Notes: a model not told the origin generated them from the letters alone. Counted from the first letter of the stretch, positions 50,836 through 61,102 are shown. The stretch is 64,000 nt of DNA from Ramlibacter sp. (GCF_028291745.1 NZ_JAQGNQ010000002.1:1-64000), one strand, 5' to 3'. Made by a program: numbers and translations.

Positions 50836-52400
50836 GACATGCCTTGCGGGTGCGCTGCGGGTGATCGGCCGCAGCCCGCCGCCTTGAGCACGGCTGGGGC
50901 GTTGGCTGGCAACTGCCACAGCTTGCGGTCTGCAGTGGCCGCGATCACCTTGGCATCGGCCATGACTGCATAGCGCGCCGCCACTTCTGGCGCGGCAATC
51001 ACCCAGGTGGTGCGGCCATCGCACAACATCGACGGCCACTGTGCCGGAGTGACCTGCACGGCGCGCGATTGCACCGGGTCGAAGTGGCCGGCATCCGCGA
51101 GTTCCTTGCGCCAGTTGTCCTGCCGCGCCTCGACCCCCTGCCAATCCTCCACCACGACCACCGGATGCCGCAGGCGCGCATAGAAGGACAGGTCGAAGTC
51201 GTAGGCCTGCAGCAGAACGACCCGGTCCCCGTCCGCCACGACCTGGCGCAGCTCCACGCCGATGGCTCGGCCCGATTTGCGTGGGAACACGGCGACGCCC
51301 ACAACGAGGGCCAGGCATCCCGCCAACGCCACGCCGGCACTGGCACGCCAGAAGCGGCCGATGCGTGCTGGCGTGCGCCACTCCATTGCGCCGAAGCGCT
51401 GCGCCACCAGGAGGGCCAGCGGCCAGCACACCGGCAGGATGTAGCCCACGAGCTTGGATTGGGGCAGCGAGAAGAACACGGTGATGGCGATCAACCAGGT
51501 CCACAACAACTGGCGAATCGCCCGTCCGGTCGCATCGAGCTCGCTGTCGCGGCGCACCGCGGCCACCAGCCACCCGGACCACGGCAGGGCCAGCACCGCC
51601 AGCACCACCGGATAGAAAATCACCGGCTGGCGGTTGTTGAAGCCGCCCTGCGCGAACCGCGAGAATTGCTGCACGATGAAGAAGTAGCGCGCGAACTCGG
51701 GAAAGCGCAGTTGCATCAGCACGAACCAGGGCCCGGCCAGCAGCGTGAACAGCAGCATGCCGGGAAGCCACAACAGTCGCGGCAGCAAGCGCCATTGCCG
51801 GCGCAGCAGCAACCACGCGAGCAGCACCAGACCGGGCAGCACGATGCCGATCAGCCCCTTGGCCAGCACTGCGAGAGCCGCGAAGGCATAGCCCGCCGCG
51901 AGGCCGGCGCGCCGGGGCCCCGGCAACGCATCGGCCAGGACGGCATGGGCAAAGCCGAACACCGAGACGGCCATGCAGCCAGCCACCAGCATGTCGAGGT
52001 TGGCGAACTGGCTGCCGATGAAGACGAGGGGCTGCGTCGCCAGCACCAGCAAGGCGGCGCGCGCGACCCGCTCGCCGCACCAGCGCCGCGCGAACAGATG
52101 GAGGGCGGTGGCGCCGGCGCAAGCGCCCAGCCAGGGCGTGAGGCGCACCGCCCACTCATGCGGTCCGAACAGCGCCATCGACCCGGCGGTCATCCAGTAG
52201 AACAGCGGCGGCTTGTGGAAGTAGGGCAGACCGTCCAGCCGTGGAACGATCCAGTCGCCTGAAGTCAGCATGCCCCAGGCCACGCCGACGTAGCGGCCTT
52301 CGTCCGGCAGCCCGAGCGGCCGCACCCAGGCCGTGAAGCCCAGCCAGACGAACAGCAGCAGCAGCGGAACATGGCGGCCGCGTAACATCTGCGCGTTCAC
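50832..52400 (-). CDS. ArnT-like glycosyltransferase (GT39/GT83 family)
   Basis: GLPDEGRYVGVAWGMLTSGDWIVPRLDGLPYFHKPPLFYWMTAGSMALFG; multi-TM. Confidence 0.92.
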   Translation of the reverse strand: MNAQMLRGRHVPLLLLFVWLGFTAWVRPLGLPDEGRYVGVAWGMLTSGDWIVPRLDGLPYFHKPPLFYWMTAGSMALFGPHEWAVRLTPWLGACAGATALHLFARRWCGERVARAALLVLATQPLVFIGSQFANLDMLVAGCMAVSVFGFAHAVLADALPGPRRAGLAAGYAFAALAVLAKGLIGIVLPGLVLLAWLLLRRQWRLLPRLLWLPGMLLFTLLAGPWFVLMQLRFPEFARYFFIVQQFSRFAQGGFNNRQPVIFYPVVLAVLALPWSGWLVAAVRRDSELDATGRAIRQLLWTWLIAITVFFSLPQSKLVGYILPVCWPLALLVAQRFGAMEWRTPARIGRFWRASAGVALAGCLALVVGVAVFPRKSGRAIGVELRQVVADGDRVVLLQAYDFDLSFYARLRHPVVVVEDWQGVEARQDNWRKELADAGHFDPVQSRAVQVTPAQWPSMLCDGRTTWVIAAPEVAARYAVMADAKVIAATADRKLWQLPANAPAVLKAAGCGRSPAAHPQGMS

Positions 52401-53419
52401 CGGGGCCCTCCACTCAGGCCGCGGCCCATCTGGCGCTTGACCAGGTACAGGGGCCTGGCCTTCACCTCCTCGAAGATGCGGGCGATGTACTCGCCCAGGA
52501 TGCCCGCGAAGATCATCTGAATACCGGAAAAGAACATCAGTGCCACCACGATGGTGGTCCAGCCGGAAACCTCGTGTCCGTACAGCAGGTACACGCCCGT
52601 GAGGTAAGCGCCATAGGCGAAGCTCGCCCCGGCGATGGCCGTGCCGACAGCGCTGACGATGCGCAGCGGCCAGGTGGTGAAGGCGGTCAGGCCGTCGATC
52701 GACAATCCCAGCAGGCGCAATCCGCCAAAGTGCGAGCGGCCATGCACGCGCGGTGGCGGCACGTAGGGAACGCCCACTGCGTCGAAGCCGATCCAGGCGT
52801 ACAGCCCCTTCATGAAGCGATTGCGCTCGGGCAGCGCCAGCAGCGCGTCGACGGCACGGCGATCCAGCAAGCGGAAGTCGCCCGCGTCCTCCGGAATCGG
52901 GAAACGATGGAAACGATTGAGCAGCGAGTAGAACAAGCGCGTGCCGGAGCGCTTGACTAGCGATTCGTCGGCGCGGCTGGCGCGATAGGCATAGACCACG
53001 TCCGCGCCGGCTCGCCAGCGCTCTACCATCTCCGGAATGAGGGTGACAGGGTGCTGCAGGTCGGCGTCCAGCATCACCACCACGTCGCCCTGCGCCGCCT
53101 GCAGTCCGGCGGTCAGCGCCGCCTCCTTCCCGAAGTTGCGCGAGAGCTGGATCAAGCGCACGCCAGGCACCTCGATGCAGTCTTCCATGACGAGCGCGGT
53201 GTCATCAGTGCTGCCGTCGTCCACCAGGATCACTTCCCACTCGGTGCAAAGCGCGGCCAGCGTTTCGCGCAACATCGGCAGTAGCAGGGTCAGGTTGCGG
53301 GCCTCGTTGCGGCAGGGGACGACGCAGGACAGGCGCGGGGGCAGCGAGCGTTCGCTGCGGTCCCGTTGTACGCCTTCCGCTGCATGCAGTGGATGGCGGA
53401 TTTGCGGTGCAGTGTGCAT
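52397..53419 (-). CDS. Glycosyltransferase family 2 (ArnC/DPM1-like) with two C-terminal TMs
   Basis: LSCVVPCRNEARNLTLLLP; ILVDDGSTDDTA; VVMLDADLQHPVTLIPEM; YLVKRQMG end. Confidence 0.92.
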   Translation of the reverse strand: MHTAPQIRHPLHAAEGVQRDRSERSLPPRLSCVVPCRNEARNLTLLLPMLRETLAALCTEWEVILVDDGSTDDTALVMEDCIEVPGVRLIQLSRNFGKEAALTAGLQAAQGDVVVMLDADLQHPVTLIPEMVERWRAGADVVYAYRASRADESLVKRSGTRLFYSLLNRFHRFPIPEDAGDFRLLDRRAVDALLALPERNRFMKGLYAWIGFDAVGVPYVPPPRVHGRSHFGGLRLLGLSIDGLTAFTTWPLRIVSAVGTAIAGASFAYGAYLTGVYLLYGHEVSGWTTIVVALMFFSGIQMIFAGILGEYIARIFEEVKARPLYLVKRQMGRGLSGGPR

Positions 53420-53973
53420 GGGAGGTGCGTGGAGCGGACCGGGCTACAGCGGTCTCTCACCAGCTGCCCGGCGCAGCGGTGTCGTGGAATGGATGGAGCA
53501 TAGACGTTTCCTCGTTAAGAACCCGTAAAGGCCGTTCGCGCTCTTGCCGTGGCCGGCAAGTTCCGCGACCTGCAGCGCGGAGCCGACGCAGTTATTGACG
53601 TGCAGTACGAGGTGGTCGGGTTGCCTAGGGAGCGGGGCTGCGACTGCGCGACCCGACGCAGACTGCCGTAGTGTCGCCGGGCCCACCACCACTGAGGCGA
53701 CTGGGCCATGCGCTAAACTTCGCCCCCTCGTCGTTGGGGAGTAGCTGCCCTGCGCCGCAGGACTCTCGTCGACACACTTGGCCTTGGTGCACGGCATCGC
53801 TGCTGCCTTGTTTTCCGTGCTCGGACTGCTGACGCTGTTCAACGTTGGTGGCCTGTTCTGAAGGAAAGGTGCGCGTGGACCTGCAGCGCATTACGCATCG
53901 TGGCTACAACGTAGACCCCGGGCCCGTGCCCGTCTACCGCGGTCGAGCGCAGTGGGAACACTGAGGCCAAGGC

Positions 53974-55710
53974 ATGTTTTCCATATTCTCATCGCGTCGC
54001 ACCGGCACGTCCTTGCTATCGACGACCCCGAACCGGTGGGACTGGGCCTTGTTGCCCATCGTCCTGAGCGTTCTCGTGGGGCTTGCGTTCGGCGCGGCGC
54101 AAATGAGCCGACCTTTCGTGCTCGGACAGCCCACGCCCGTCACCCTGGACCCGTTGCAGCTGCCTTACTACCTGCTACGCACCATCTTGCGCATGTTCAT
54201 GGCGCTGACCTGCTCGCTTCTCTTCAGCTTCGTGTTCGCGACGTTCGCAACGAAGTACCGTGCTGCGGAAAAGGTCCTCATTCCGCTGCTCGATGTGCTG
54301 CAGTCGGTGCCGATCCTCGGCTTCCAGGCGATTGCCATCGCCCCTTTCATCGCGCTGTTCCCGGGCAATCTCCTGGGTGTCGAGTGCGCAGCGATCTTCG
54401 CCATCTTCACCTCGCAGGCGTGGAACATGGCATTCAGCCTGTACCAGTCCATGAAGACGATTCCGCCGGAGTTGAACGAGGCTGCGCGCGTGTTCCGGCT
54501 CTCCGGTTGGCAGCGGTTCTGGCGGCTGGAGCTTCCCTACGCCACGCCGGGGCTGCTGTGGAACATGATGATGTCGATGTCAGGAGGCTGGTTTTTCCTG
54601 GTCGCCGCGGAGGCGGTGTCGGTCGCCAACCAGGACATCAAGCTGCCCGGCATCGGTGCTTACATTGCGGTGGCGATCGCCGAGGAAAACGGTCGCGCCA
54701 TCCTGTGGGCGATCGGCGCGATGCTGGCCGGCATCATCCTGTACGACCAACTGTTCTTCCGGCCGCTGCTGGCCTGGGCAGACAAGTTCCGGTTCGAAGA
54801 GTCCCAAGGCGACACAGCCCAGAACTCCTGGCTGCTCGACTGGGGCCGGCGCAGCGCCGTCGTACGCGCCATCTCCGATCAATTCTGGGCTGGCATGCGT
54901 GGCGCCCTGGGCTGGTTCAGCGGACCCGGCTCACGCGACGTGCAACGTGCCCCCCAGAAGCAGACGTCCAGCGTGCCCTGGACGCGCGTGTGGGACATCT
55001 CGATGCTCCTGATCGCGGTCATCACGGCGCTTGCCTTTTTCCTGTACGTGCACAGCGTGGTGGGCTGGCGCGAGGCGGCGCACGTGCTCGGCCTGGGGTT
55101 CATCACGCTGACACGGGTGCTGGTGCTGATCGCACTCGCATCGCTGGTCTGGGTTCCCGTTTCCGTGTGGATCGGGCTGCGCCCCGCCTGGTCGCAGAAG
55201 GTCCAGGCGCTCGCGCAGTTTCTCGCGGCGTTCCCCGTGAACCTGATGTTCCCGCTGGTCGTGTACGTCTTGGTCAGGTACAGATTGAACCCGAACATCT
55301 GGCTCAGCCCGCTCATGGTGTTTGGCACCCAGTGGTACATCCTCTTCAATGTGGTTGCGGGTGCGTCGACGCTGCCCAATGAGCTTCGGCTGGCGGCCGA
55401 GAACCTGGGCCTCAAGGGCTGGTTGAAGTGGAAGCGCGTCTACCTGCCCGCGGTGTTCCCCAGCTTCGTGACGGGCGCCATCACCGCAAGCGGCGGATCG
55501 TGGAACGCGAGCATCGTCGCCGAGTACGTAACCTGGGGCAAGACCTCGCTGGTTGCGGATGGCCTGGGCAGCTACATCAAGCGCATGACCGATGCGGGGG
55601 ACTTCCACCGCATCGCCCTGGGCATTGGCGTCATGTGCGTGTTCGTCATGGTGCTCAATCGTTTCTTCTGGCGGCGCCTGTACCTCCTCGCGGAAGACCG
55701 CAGCACATAG
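53974..55710 (+). CDS. ABC transporter permease, duplicated (two permease domains fused)
   Basis: Two EAA-type loops: ELNEAARVFRLSGWQRFWRLELPYATPGLLWNMMMS and ELRLAAENLGLKGWLKWKRVYLPAVFPSFVTGAIT. Confidence 0.9.
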   Translation: MFSIFSSRRTGTSLLSTTPNRWDWALLPIVLSVLVGLAFGAAQMSRPFVLGQPTPVTLDPLQLPYYLLRTILRMFMALTCSLLFSFVFATFATKYRAAEKVLIPLLDVLQSVPILGFQAIAIAPFIALFPGNLLGVECAAIFAIFTSQAWNMAFSLYQSMKTIPPELNEAARVFRLSGWQRFWRLELPYATPGLLWNMMMSMSGGWFFLVAAEAVSVANQDIKLPGIGAYIAVAIAEENGRAILWAIGAMLAGIILYDQLFFRPLLAWADKFRFEESQGDTAQNSWLLDWGRRSAVVRAISDQFWAGMRGALGWFSGPGSRDVQRAPQKQTSSVPWTRVWDISMLLIAVITALAFFLYVHSVVGWREAAHVLGLGFITLTRVLVLIALASLVWVPVSVWIGLRPAWSQKVQALAQFLAAFPVNLMFPLVVYVLVRYRLNPNIWLSPLMVFGTQWYILFNVVAGASTLPNELRLAAENLGLKGWLKWKRVYLPAVFPSFVTGAITASGGSWNASIVAEYVTWGKTSLVADGLGSYIKRMTDAGDFHRIALGIGVMCVFVMVLNRFFWRRLYLLAEDRST

Positions 55711-55719
55711 GAATCCGCG

Positions 55720-57033
55720 ATGAAGCAATTCCTGCTTGACCTCAAGGGCGTCTCGAAGTCCTTCCGCACCGCCGACGGAGCGCCGCGGCTTGTCCTTGAA
55801 GGCGTGAACTTCACGCTCATGGAAGGTGAGATCGTCGCACTGCTTGGCAAGTCGGGCTCGGGGAAATCAACCCTCCTGCGCATCATGGCCGGACTGCTGG
55901 CGGCCGACGCGGGCAGCGTCACGTATCGCGGCCGCGCGATCACCGCCCCCGTCGCCGGCGTTTCCATGGTGTTCCAGTCCTTCGCGCTCTTTCCTTGGCT
56001 CACGGTGCAGCAGAACGTGGAGCTCGGCCTCGAGGCGCAAGGGATCGCGTCGCACGAGCGCCAGGAGCGCGCCGACTCGATGCTGGAACTCATGAACCTT
56101 GGCGGCTTCGGAGGGGCCCTGCCACGCGAGCTTTCCGGGGGCATGCGCCAGCGGGTGGGAATCGCCCGTGCCCTGGTCACGAACCCGGACGTGCTCCTGA
56201 TGGACGAAGCCTTTTCCGCGCTCGACGTGCTCACGGGAGAGACGCTTCGCAGTGACATCCTGGAGTTGTGGGACAGCGGGAGCATCCCGACCAAGGGCAT
56301 GCTCGTGGTCTCGCACAACATCGAAGAGGCGGTCATGATGGCGGACCGCATCATCATCCTTGCGAGCGACCCGGGTCGCATCCGCAGCGAGTACCTCATC
56401 GAAGTCGCGCGGCCGCGCAATGCCGACTCTGCCCAGGTGCGAGGTCTCATCGACGAGGTGTACGGTCTGATGACCATGCGCCCTGTTTCGGCTGCTGCCA
56501 CGCTGGCCGCCGCTTCCGCCCATGTCCACTATCGACTCCCGGATACCGACGTCAGCCGCATCGAGGCGGTGCTTCACCTGCTCGCGGCCCCGCCCTTCAA
56601 TGGCCGCGCGGATCTGCCAAAGCTCGCCGATGAAGCGGAGCTGCCCGACGAGGAACTGTTCCCGACCTACGAAGCGCTGGGCCTGCTGGGGCTGGCGCAG
56701 GTCGAAAAGGGGGATATCAGCCTGACGCCGCTCGGGCAGCGGTTTGCCGAGGCCGGACAGACGCTGCGCCAGGAAATCTTCGGCCAGCAGCTACTGACGC
56801 ACGTCCCACTGGCCGCCCGCATTCGCAAGGACCTGGAGGCGGAGCCTTCGGGTACGCTGAAGGAGGAGCCTTTCATTGCCCTGCTGGAGGAGGCGCTCGA
56901 GGCGGACGAAGCCGCGCGAACCATGGAAATCGCCATCGAATGGGGTCGCTACGGCGAGGTGTTCGAGTACGACTTCAATGCCGGTGTGCTGAAGCTGCCC
57001 GACGAGGAGCCGCCGGAGGCGCCCGCCAGCTGA
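55720..57033 (+). CDS. ABC transporter ATP-binding protein with C-terminal AAA-associated domain
   Basis: Walker A GKSGSGKST, LSGGMRQRVGIARALVTNPDVLLMDEAFSALD; ~150 aa C-term extension LPDEELFPTYEALGLLGLAQVEKGDISLTPLGQRFAEA. Confidence 0.92.
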   Translation: MKQFLLDLKGVSKSFRTADGAPRLVLEGVNFTLMEGEIVALLGKSGSGKSTLLRIMAGLLAADAGSVTYRGRAITAPVAGVSMVFQSFALFPWLTVQQNVELGLEAQGIASHERQERADSMLELMNLGGFGGALPRELSGGMRQRVGIARALVTNPDVLLMDEAFSALDVLTGETLRSDILELWDSGSIPTKGMLVVSHNIEEAVMMADRIIILASDPGRIRSEYLIEVARPRNADSAQVRGLIDEVYGLMTMRPVSAAATLAAASAHVHYRLPDTDVSRIEAVLHLLAAPPFNGRADLPKLADEAELPDEELFPTYEALGLLGLAQVEKGDISLTPLGQRFAEAGQTLRQEIFGQQLLTHVPLAARIRKDLEAEPSGTLKEEPFIALLEEALEADEAARTMEIAIEWGRYGEVFEYDFNAGVLKLPDEEPPEAPAS

Positions 57034-57379
57034 CGGGTGCTCCGTTGTTGACGGGGCTGGGCTTGCTGGCGCCCTGACGTGAAATCTCTGGCGGCTCCGA
57101 CCGGCCACCCCATGGCTGCTCGCCGAGAGGCGTCTTCCACAGCAAAGAGTCGCGATCAATGCGATGAAGAGTTACGTGTTCGCCGCCCTCGTCATGGCAG
57201 CGATCGCGGTGGCCGCGCCCGCGCGCCGGCCAGCCAGGGGCGGAGGAGAACCATCGTGCCGTCATTCCGGCACCTGCAGGCATGTTGCAACTCGTTGATT
57301 GTCGTCACAGTATGTATCAGCCGAAGTGCTTCGACACCTTGCCGGCGCCTCTCCTTTTTTGCTGCTCCAGAAAGAATCT

Positions 57380-57622
57380 ATGCCCACGAATGGAAACGCC
57401 ACTCGGACTACGGCCGCCAGCCTCAACGCTTGGGTGGATGCGCATCGCGCCCTCATGGACGAGGAGGCAGACCTGGTCGCATTGGCGCGCAAGGTGGCTT
57501 GCCAGGAGAGCCCTGTCGCCGTCCTGCAACAACAGCAGATTCGGGTCGTGGCGCTGCAGAAGCAGGTCGAGGACCTCTACGACGGGGTAATGGCGGAACT
57601 TGCCAATCCCGCTCGCGCGTGA
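57380..57622 (+). CDS. Hypothetical small protein (80 aa)
   Basis: MPTNGNATRTTAASLNAWVDAHRALMDEEADLVALARKVACQESPVAVLQQQQIRVVALQKQVEDLYDGVM…; helical. Confidence 0.45.
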   Translation: MPTNGNATRTTAASLNAWVDAHRALMDEEADLVALARKVACQESPVAVLQQQQIRVVALQKQVEDLYDGVMAELANPARA

Positions 57623-57815
57623 GCTACCGGTCTGGCTGTTGAGCCCGCGGCTGGCGGACGTGTTCAACGGGAGGCCGCTGTGCCGAGCTCAGTGGTGGAA
57701 AACGAAAAAGCGCTGCTGGCTTCGCAAGGAGAAGTCGAGCGCGACGGTGAGTGGATCGTTATAGAAAAGCTCCTTCGTGGCGCGGTTCTTGAGCATGGCA
57801 ATGGAGGCGGTGGGC

Positions 57816-59057
57816 TCACCGCGCCAACCCGTGCAGCACGTCCGCCAGCACGCGCACGCCGGCGATCATGTGGTCCATTTCGGCGAACTCGTCTTCGTGG
57901 TGGGTGATGCCAGCGCGGCAGGGAATGAAGATCATTCCCGCGGGCGCGATGCGCGCCACCAGGCCGGCATCGTGCCCCGCGAGGGACGGCAGCGAGAGGA
58001 CCGGAACGCCGAGGTGGGCGGCGGCGGTCGCGATGCGGTCGCGGATGCCGGCATCGAAGGCGATGGCGTCGGCAGCGACCAGCCGCTCGACCTGCACCTC
58101 GCAAGGGCCGCGGTGCGCGTCGCACAACTGCGCAACGCGCGCAGCGAGCGCCTGGAGGCGCTGCGATTCCGGATGGCGCAGGTCGATGCTGAAAGCCACC
58201 CGGCGCGGCACGACGGAGGGCGCGTTGGGCGTGACGTCGAAGCGGCCGACCGTGAACTTGATGATGTCTTCCGCGTCCGCGAATTCGCTGGCCATGGCCT
58301 GCACCATGGCGGTGGCCGCGAGCAGGGCATCGCGGCGCTCGCGCCGCGGCGCGGTGCCGGCGTGCGCCGCCTCGCCGCGCACCTCGACGCGGAAGGTGTG
58401 CTTGCCCTGGATGCCCGTCACCACGCCGAGCGGGATGCCCTCGCGCTCCAGCACCGGGCCTTGTTCGATGTGGGCTTCGACATAGGCGCACACCGGCGTG
58501 TCGAGGGGGCGATCGGCAAGCGCGGGCAGGGCGGAGCGCGTCTCGCGCAGGGCTTCTTCGACGCTGATTCCATCGGCGTCGGTGACCGCCAGCGTGGCGC
58601 GCAGCGTGCGCGCGCCGGTCAGGACCGCCGATCCCATCATGCCCGGTGCGAAGCGCGAACCTTCCTCGTTCATCCACGCCACCGCCTCGATGCCGCGTCG
58701 GCAGGCCAGGCCGGCGTCTTCCAGCGCCTCCAGCGCCTCGAGGGCGGCCAGCACGCCGTAGACGCCGTCGAAGCGGCCCCCGGTGGGCTGCGTGTCCAGG
58801 TGCGATCCGCTGAGGACCAGCGGCTCCCCTGGCAGCGTGCCGGGACGCCGCAGGAACAGATTGCCGGCCGCGTCGTGCAGCGCGAGGAAGCCGCGCTCGC
58901 GCCCCCACTGCACCATCAGTGCCTGCGCGCATGCGTCGGCGGCGGACAGCGCCTGGCGGTCGACGCCGCCGGCAGCGGTCGCGCCGATCGCGGCCAGCGC
59001 TTCGAAGCGCCGGCCGAAGCGCTTCGCATCCACGCGCGAGGAAGGCAGCGCGCTCAT
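57816..59057 (-). CDS. M20-family Zn-dependent amidohydrolase (allantoate / N-carbamoyl-amino acid hydrolase type)
   Basis: VLSGSHLDTQPTGGRFDGVYGVLAALEALEAL; WMNEEGSRFAPGMMGS; GITHHEDEFAEMDHMIAGVRVLADVL. Confidence 0.92.
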   Translation of the reverse strand: MSALPSSRVDAKRFGRRFEALAAIGATAAGGVDRQALSAADACAQALMVQWGRERGFLALHDAAGNLFLRRPGTLPGEPLVLSGSHLDTQPTGGRFDGVYGVLAALEALEALEDAGLACRRGIEAVAWMNEEGSRFAPGMMGSAVLTGARTLRATLAVTDADGISVEEALRETRSALPALADRPLDTPVCAYVEAHIEQGPVLEREGIPLGVVTGIQGKHTFRVEVRGEAAHAGTAPRRERRDALLAATAMVQAMASEFADAEDIIKFTVGRFDVTPNAPSVVPRRVAFSIDLRHPESQRLQALAARVAQLCDAHRGPCEVQVERLVAADAIAFDAGIRDRIATAAAHLGVPVLSLPSLAGHDAGLVARIAPAGMIFIPCRAGITHHEDEFAEMDHMIAGVRVLADVLHGLAR

Positions 59058-59935
59058 TCCGTCTTCATGATCTGCGCCGCCGTCGAACGCGGGTCGCGCG
59101 GCAGCCATTTGCCTTGTTCGACGGTGGCCAGGAAATCGGCGACGAACTGGTTGAACAGCGCCGGCTCCTCGATGTTCAGGGTGTGGCCGGTCTTGGGCAG
59201 CACCAGCAGCCCGCTGGCGGGGACGGTTCGCTTGAGGAAGAGGCCGGGTTGCAGGCAGTGGTCGTCCTCGTCGCCGACGACCACCAGCGTCGGCACGGTC
59301 ATGCGCTCGAGTTCTTCCTCGAGGTCGTAGATGGACGGCCGCCGCGCCTGCACGCCCTGCATGGTGCGCGCCGAGCCGACGGAAGAATGCTCGCCGAGCT
59401 GGGTCGCGAATTCCTGCCAGCCGCGTGGGTCCTTCAGCTGGAAGGCGATGCGCGATGCGGCGGTCGAGTAGGTCTTTGAAAACACCGGCGCGCCGTCGGA
59501 TTCGAACTTGCGCGCGACTTCCAGCGAGACGTTGCGGAAGTAGTCCTCGTACGCCTTCTCGGCCCCGTAGCCGGCACCCGCGACCACCAGCGACAGCGCG
59601 CGCTGCGCATGGCGCAGCCCGAAGTGCAGCGTAGCGAAGCCGCCCATGGAAAGGCCCACCACGTGCGCCTTCTCGATGTCGAGGGCGTCCATCACGTCGG
59701 CGATGTCGTCCACCGCGATCTGCTGCGAATAGCGTTCGACGTCGCCGGGCACGTCCGAGGGCGCATAGCCGCGCGCGCTGTAGGTGATGCAGCGGTAGCG
59801 GCGCGTGAAGTAGCGCATCTGCGGCTCCCAGCTGCGCCAGTCGCCGCCGAATTCATGGACGAAGACGATGGGCGTGCCGCTGCCGGCTTCTTCCACCCAG
59901 AGCCGGGTGCCGTCGCGTGTGGTGATGTGGGGCAT
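59054..59935 (-). CDS. Alpha/beta hydrolase
   Basis: IVFVHEFGGDWRSWEPQMRYF; VVGLSMGGFATLHFGL nucleophile elbow; KTGHTLNIEEPALFNQFVADFL; ATGA overlap with M20 gene. Confidence 0.93.
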   Translation of the reverse strand: MPHITTRDGTRLWVEEAGSGTPIVFVHEFGGDWRSWEPQMRYFTRRYRCITYSARGYAPSDVPGDVERYSQQIAVDDIADVMDALDIEKAHVVGLSMGGFATLHFGLRHAQRALSLVVAGAGYGAEKAYEDYFRNVSLEVARKFESDGAPVFSKTYSTAASRIAFQLKDPRGWQEFATQLGEHSSVGSARTMQGVQARRPSIYDLEEELERMTVPTLVVVGDEDDHCLQPGLFLKRTVPASGLLVLPKTGHTLNIEEPALFNQFVADFLATVEQGKWLPRDPRSTAAQIMKTE

Positions 59936-59949
59936 GGCGTCTCCTGGAT

Positions 59950-61089
59950 TCAGAACAAGGGGCCGGCGAGCTCGATGGAACGTGCGCGCTCCACCATGGC
60001 GGGCAGGCGATCGCAGAACGCATCTGCCCATGCTTCGGGCACGGACAGGCTTACCTTCACGAAGCGATGGCCGAAGCGCTTGGTGTGGTAGGTGCCTTGG
60101 CGGATCATGATTCCGTGTTCCTGGTAAGCGGCGACCAGCGCTTCAGGCTTGATGTCGGCCGCGGTCGTGTCGATCACCAGCAGGTTGGCCTGCGAGGGGT
60201 AGACCAGCACCGTGAGACCGGGAACGGCGTGCGCCGCGTCACGCACAACCTGCTGGTTGCGGCGCAGGCGCTGCTTGATTCCCGGGAACCATTCGGCCTT
60301 GCTCCGGAGACCGGCGATGGCGGCGCGCTGCGAGAGCACGTTGCTTCCCAGGTTGTTGGGCGGCGCGTCGGCCACCTTCTCGATCAGGTCCGGGTTGGAG
60401 ACCACGGCACCGAGGCGCATGCCGGCGAGTCCCAGCCACTTCGAGAAGCTGTAGGTGACGATGGACTTCTCGGGATAGAAGCGGTAGGCCGGTGCGAAGG
60501 CGTCGGCGAACTGCGCGTAGGTGGCGTCGTGGATGAACCACGCGCCGACAGAACGCGCGATGTCCGTGAAGGCACGGATCTCGTCGGCGGTGTGGCAGGT
60601 GCCCAGCGGGTTGTTGGGGTCGACCAGGTAGATCACGCGCGTTTGCGGTGTGACCGCGGCGGCCAGCTGCTTTGCGGTGAGCTTGTAGCCCTGGGCCGCA
60701 TCGAAGATCGGCAGTTCCACCACACGCGAGCCGGCCTGCCGCGCGAACTGCATCGGCCACGCCCAGCTCGGGTCCGTGGTGACGAAGTCGGTGCCGGGCG
60801 CGCAAATGCGGCTGCACACGTTGTACAGCGCCTCGACCGCGCCGTCCGTGACGAAGGCGGTGGCGTCGGTGTCGGCCAGGCCGAGGTCTGCGACGATCAG
60901 GCGGCGCAGGGCCTCGAAGCCGGCGGGCGGCGCGTAGGCGTGGTAGCTGCCATCCGCGAGCGCGTCGGTCACGGCCTGCAGCACGGAGGGGTGTGGGTCG
61001 AAGTGGTTGGTGTTCTGGCCCAGCCACATCAGCCCGGGCGTGTTGCACAGGCGGTCGAAATAGGCGTTGCGCGATTCGAAGGTTTTCAT
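59950..61089 (-). CDS. PLP-dependent class I/II aminotransferase
   Basis: VDPNNPLGTCHTADEIRAF; SIVTYSFSKWLGLAGMRLGAVVSNPDLI PLP Lys. Confidence 0.93.
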   Translation of the reverse strand: MKTFESRNAYFDRLCNTPGLMWLGQNTNHFDPHPSVLQAVTDALADGSYHAYAPPAGFEALRRLIVADLGLADTDATAFVTDGAVEALYNVCSRICAPGTDFVTTDPSWAWPMQFARQAGSRVVELPIFDAAQGYKLTAKQLAAAVTPQTRVIYLVDPNNPLGTCHTADEIRAFTDIARSVGAWFIHDATYAQFADAFAPAYRFYPEKSIVTYSFSKWLGLAGMRLGAVVSNPDLIEKVADAPPNNLGSNVLSQRAAIAGLRSKAEWFPGIKQRLRRNQQVVRDAAHAVPGLTVLVYPSQANLLVIDTTAADIKPEALVAAYQEHGIMIRQGTYHTKRFGHRFVKVSLSVPEAWADAFCDRLPAMVERARSIELAGPLF

Positions 61090-61102
61090 TCTTTAGGGGT
61101 GT

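Noticed and set aside
53787-53861. 24-aa hydrophobic ORF (MHGIAAALFSVLGLLTLFNVGGLF)
   Set aside because: GTG start without a clear ribosome-binding site; cannot be distinguished from chance in an otherwise non-coding gap
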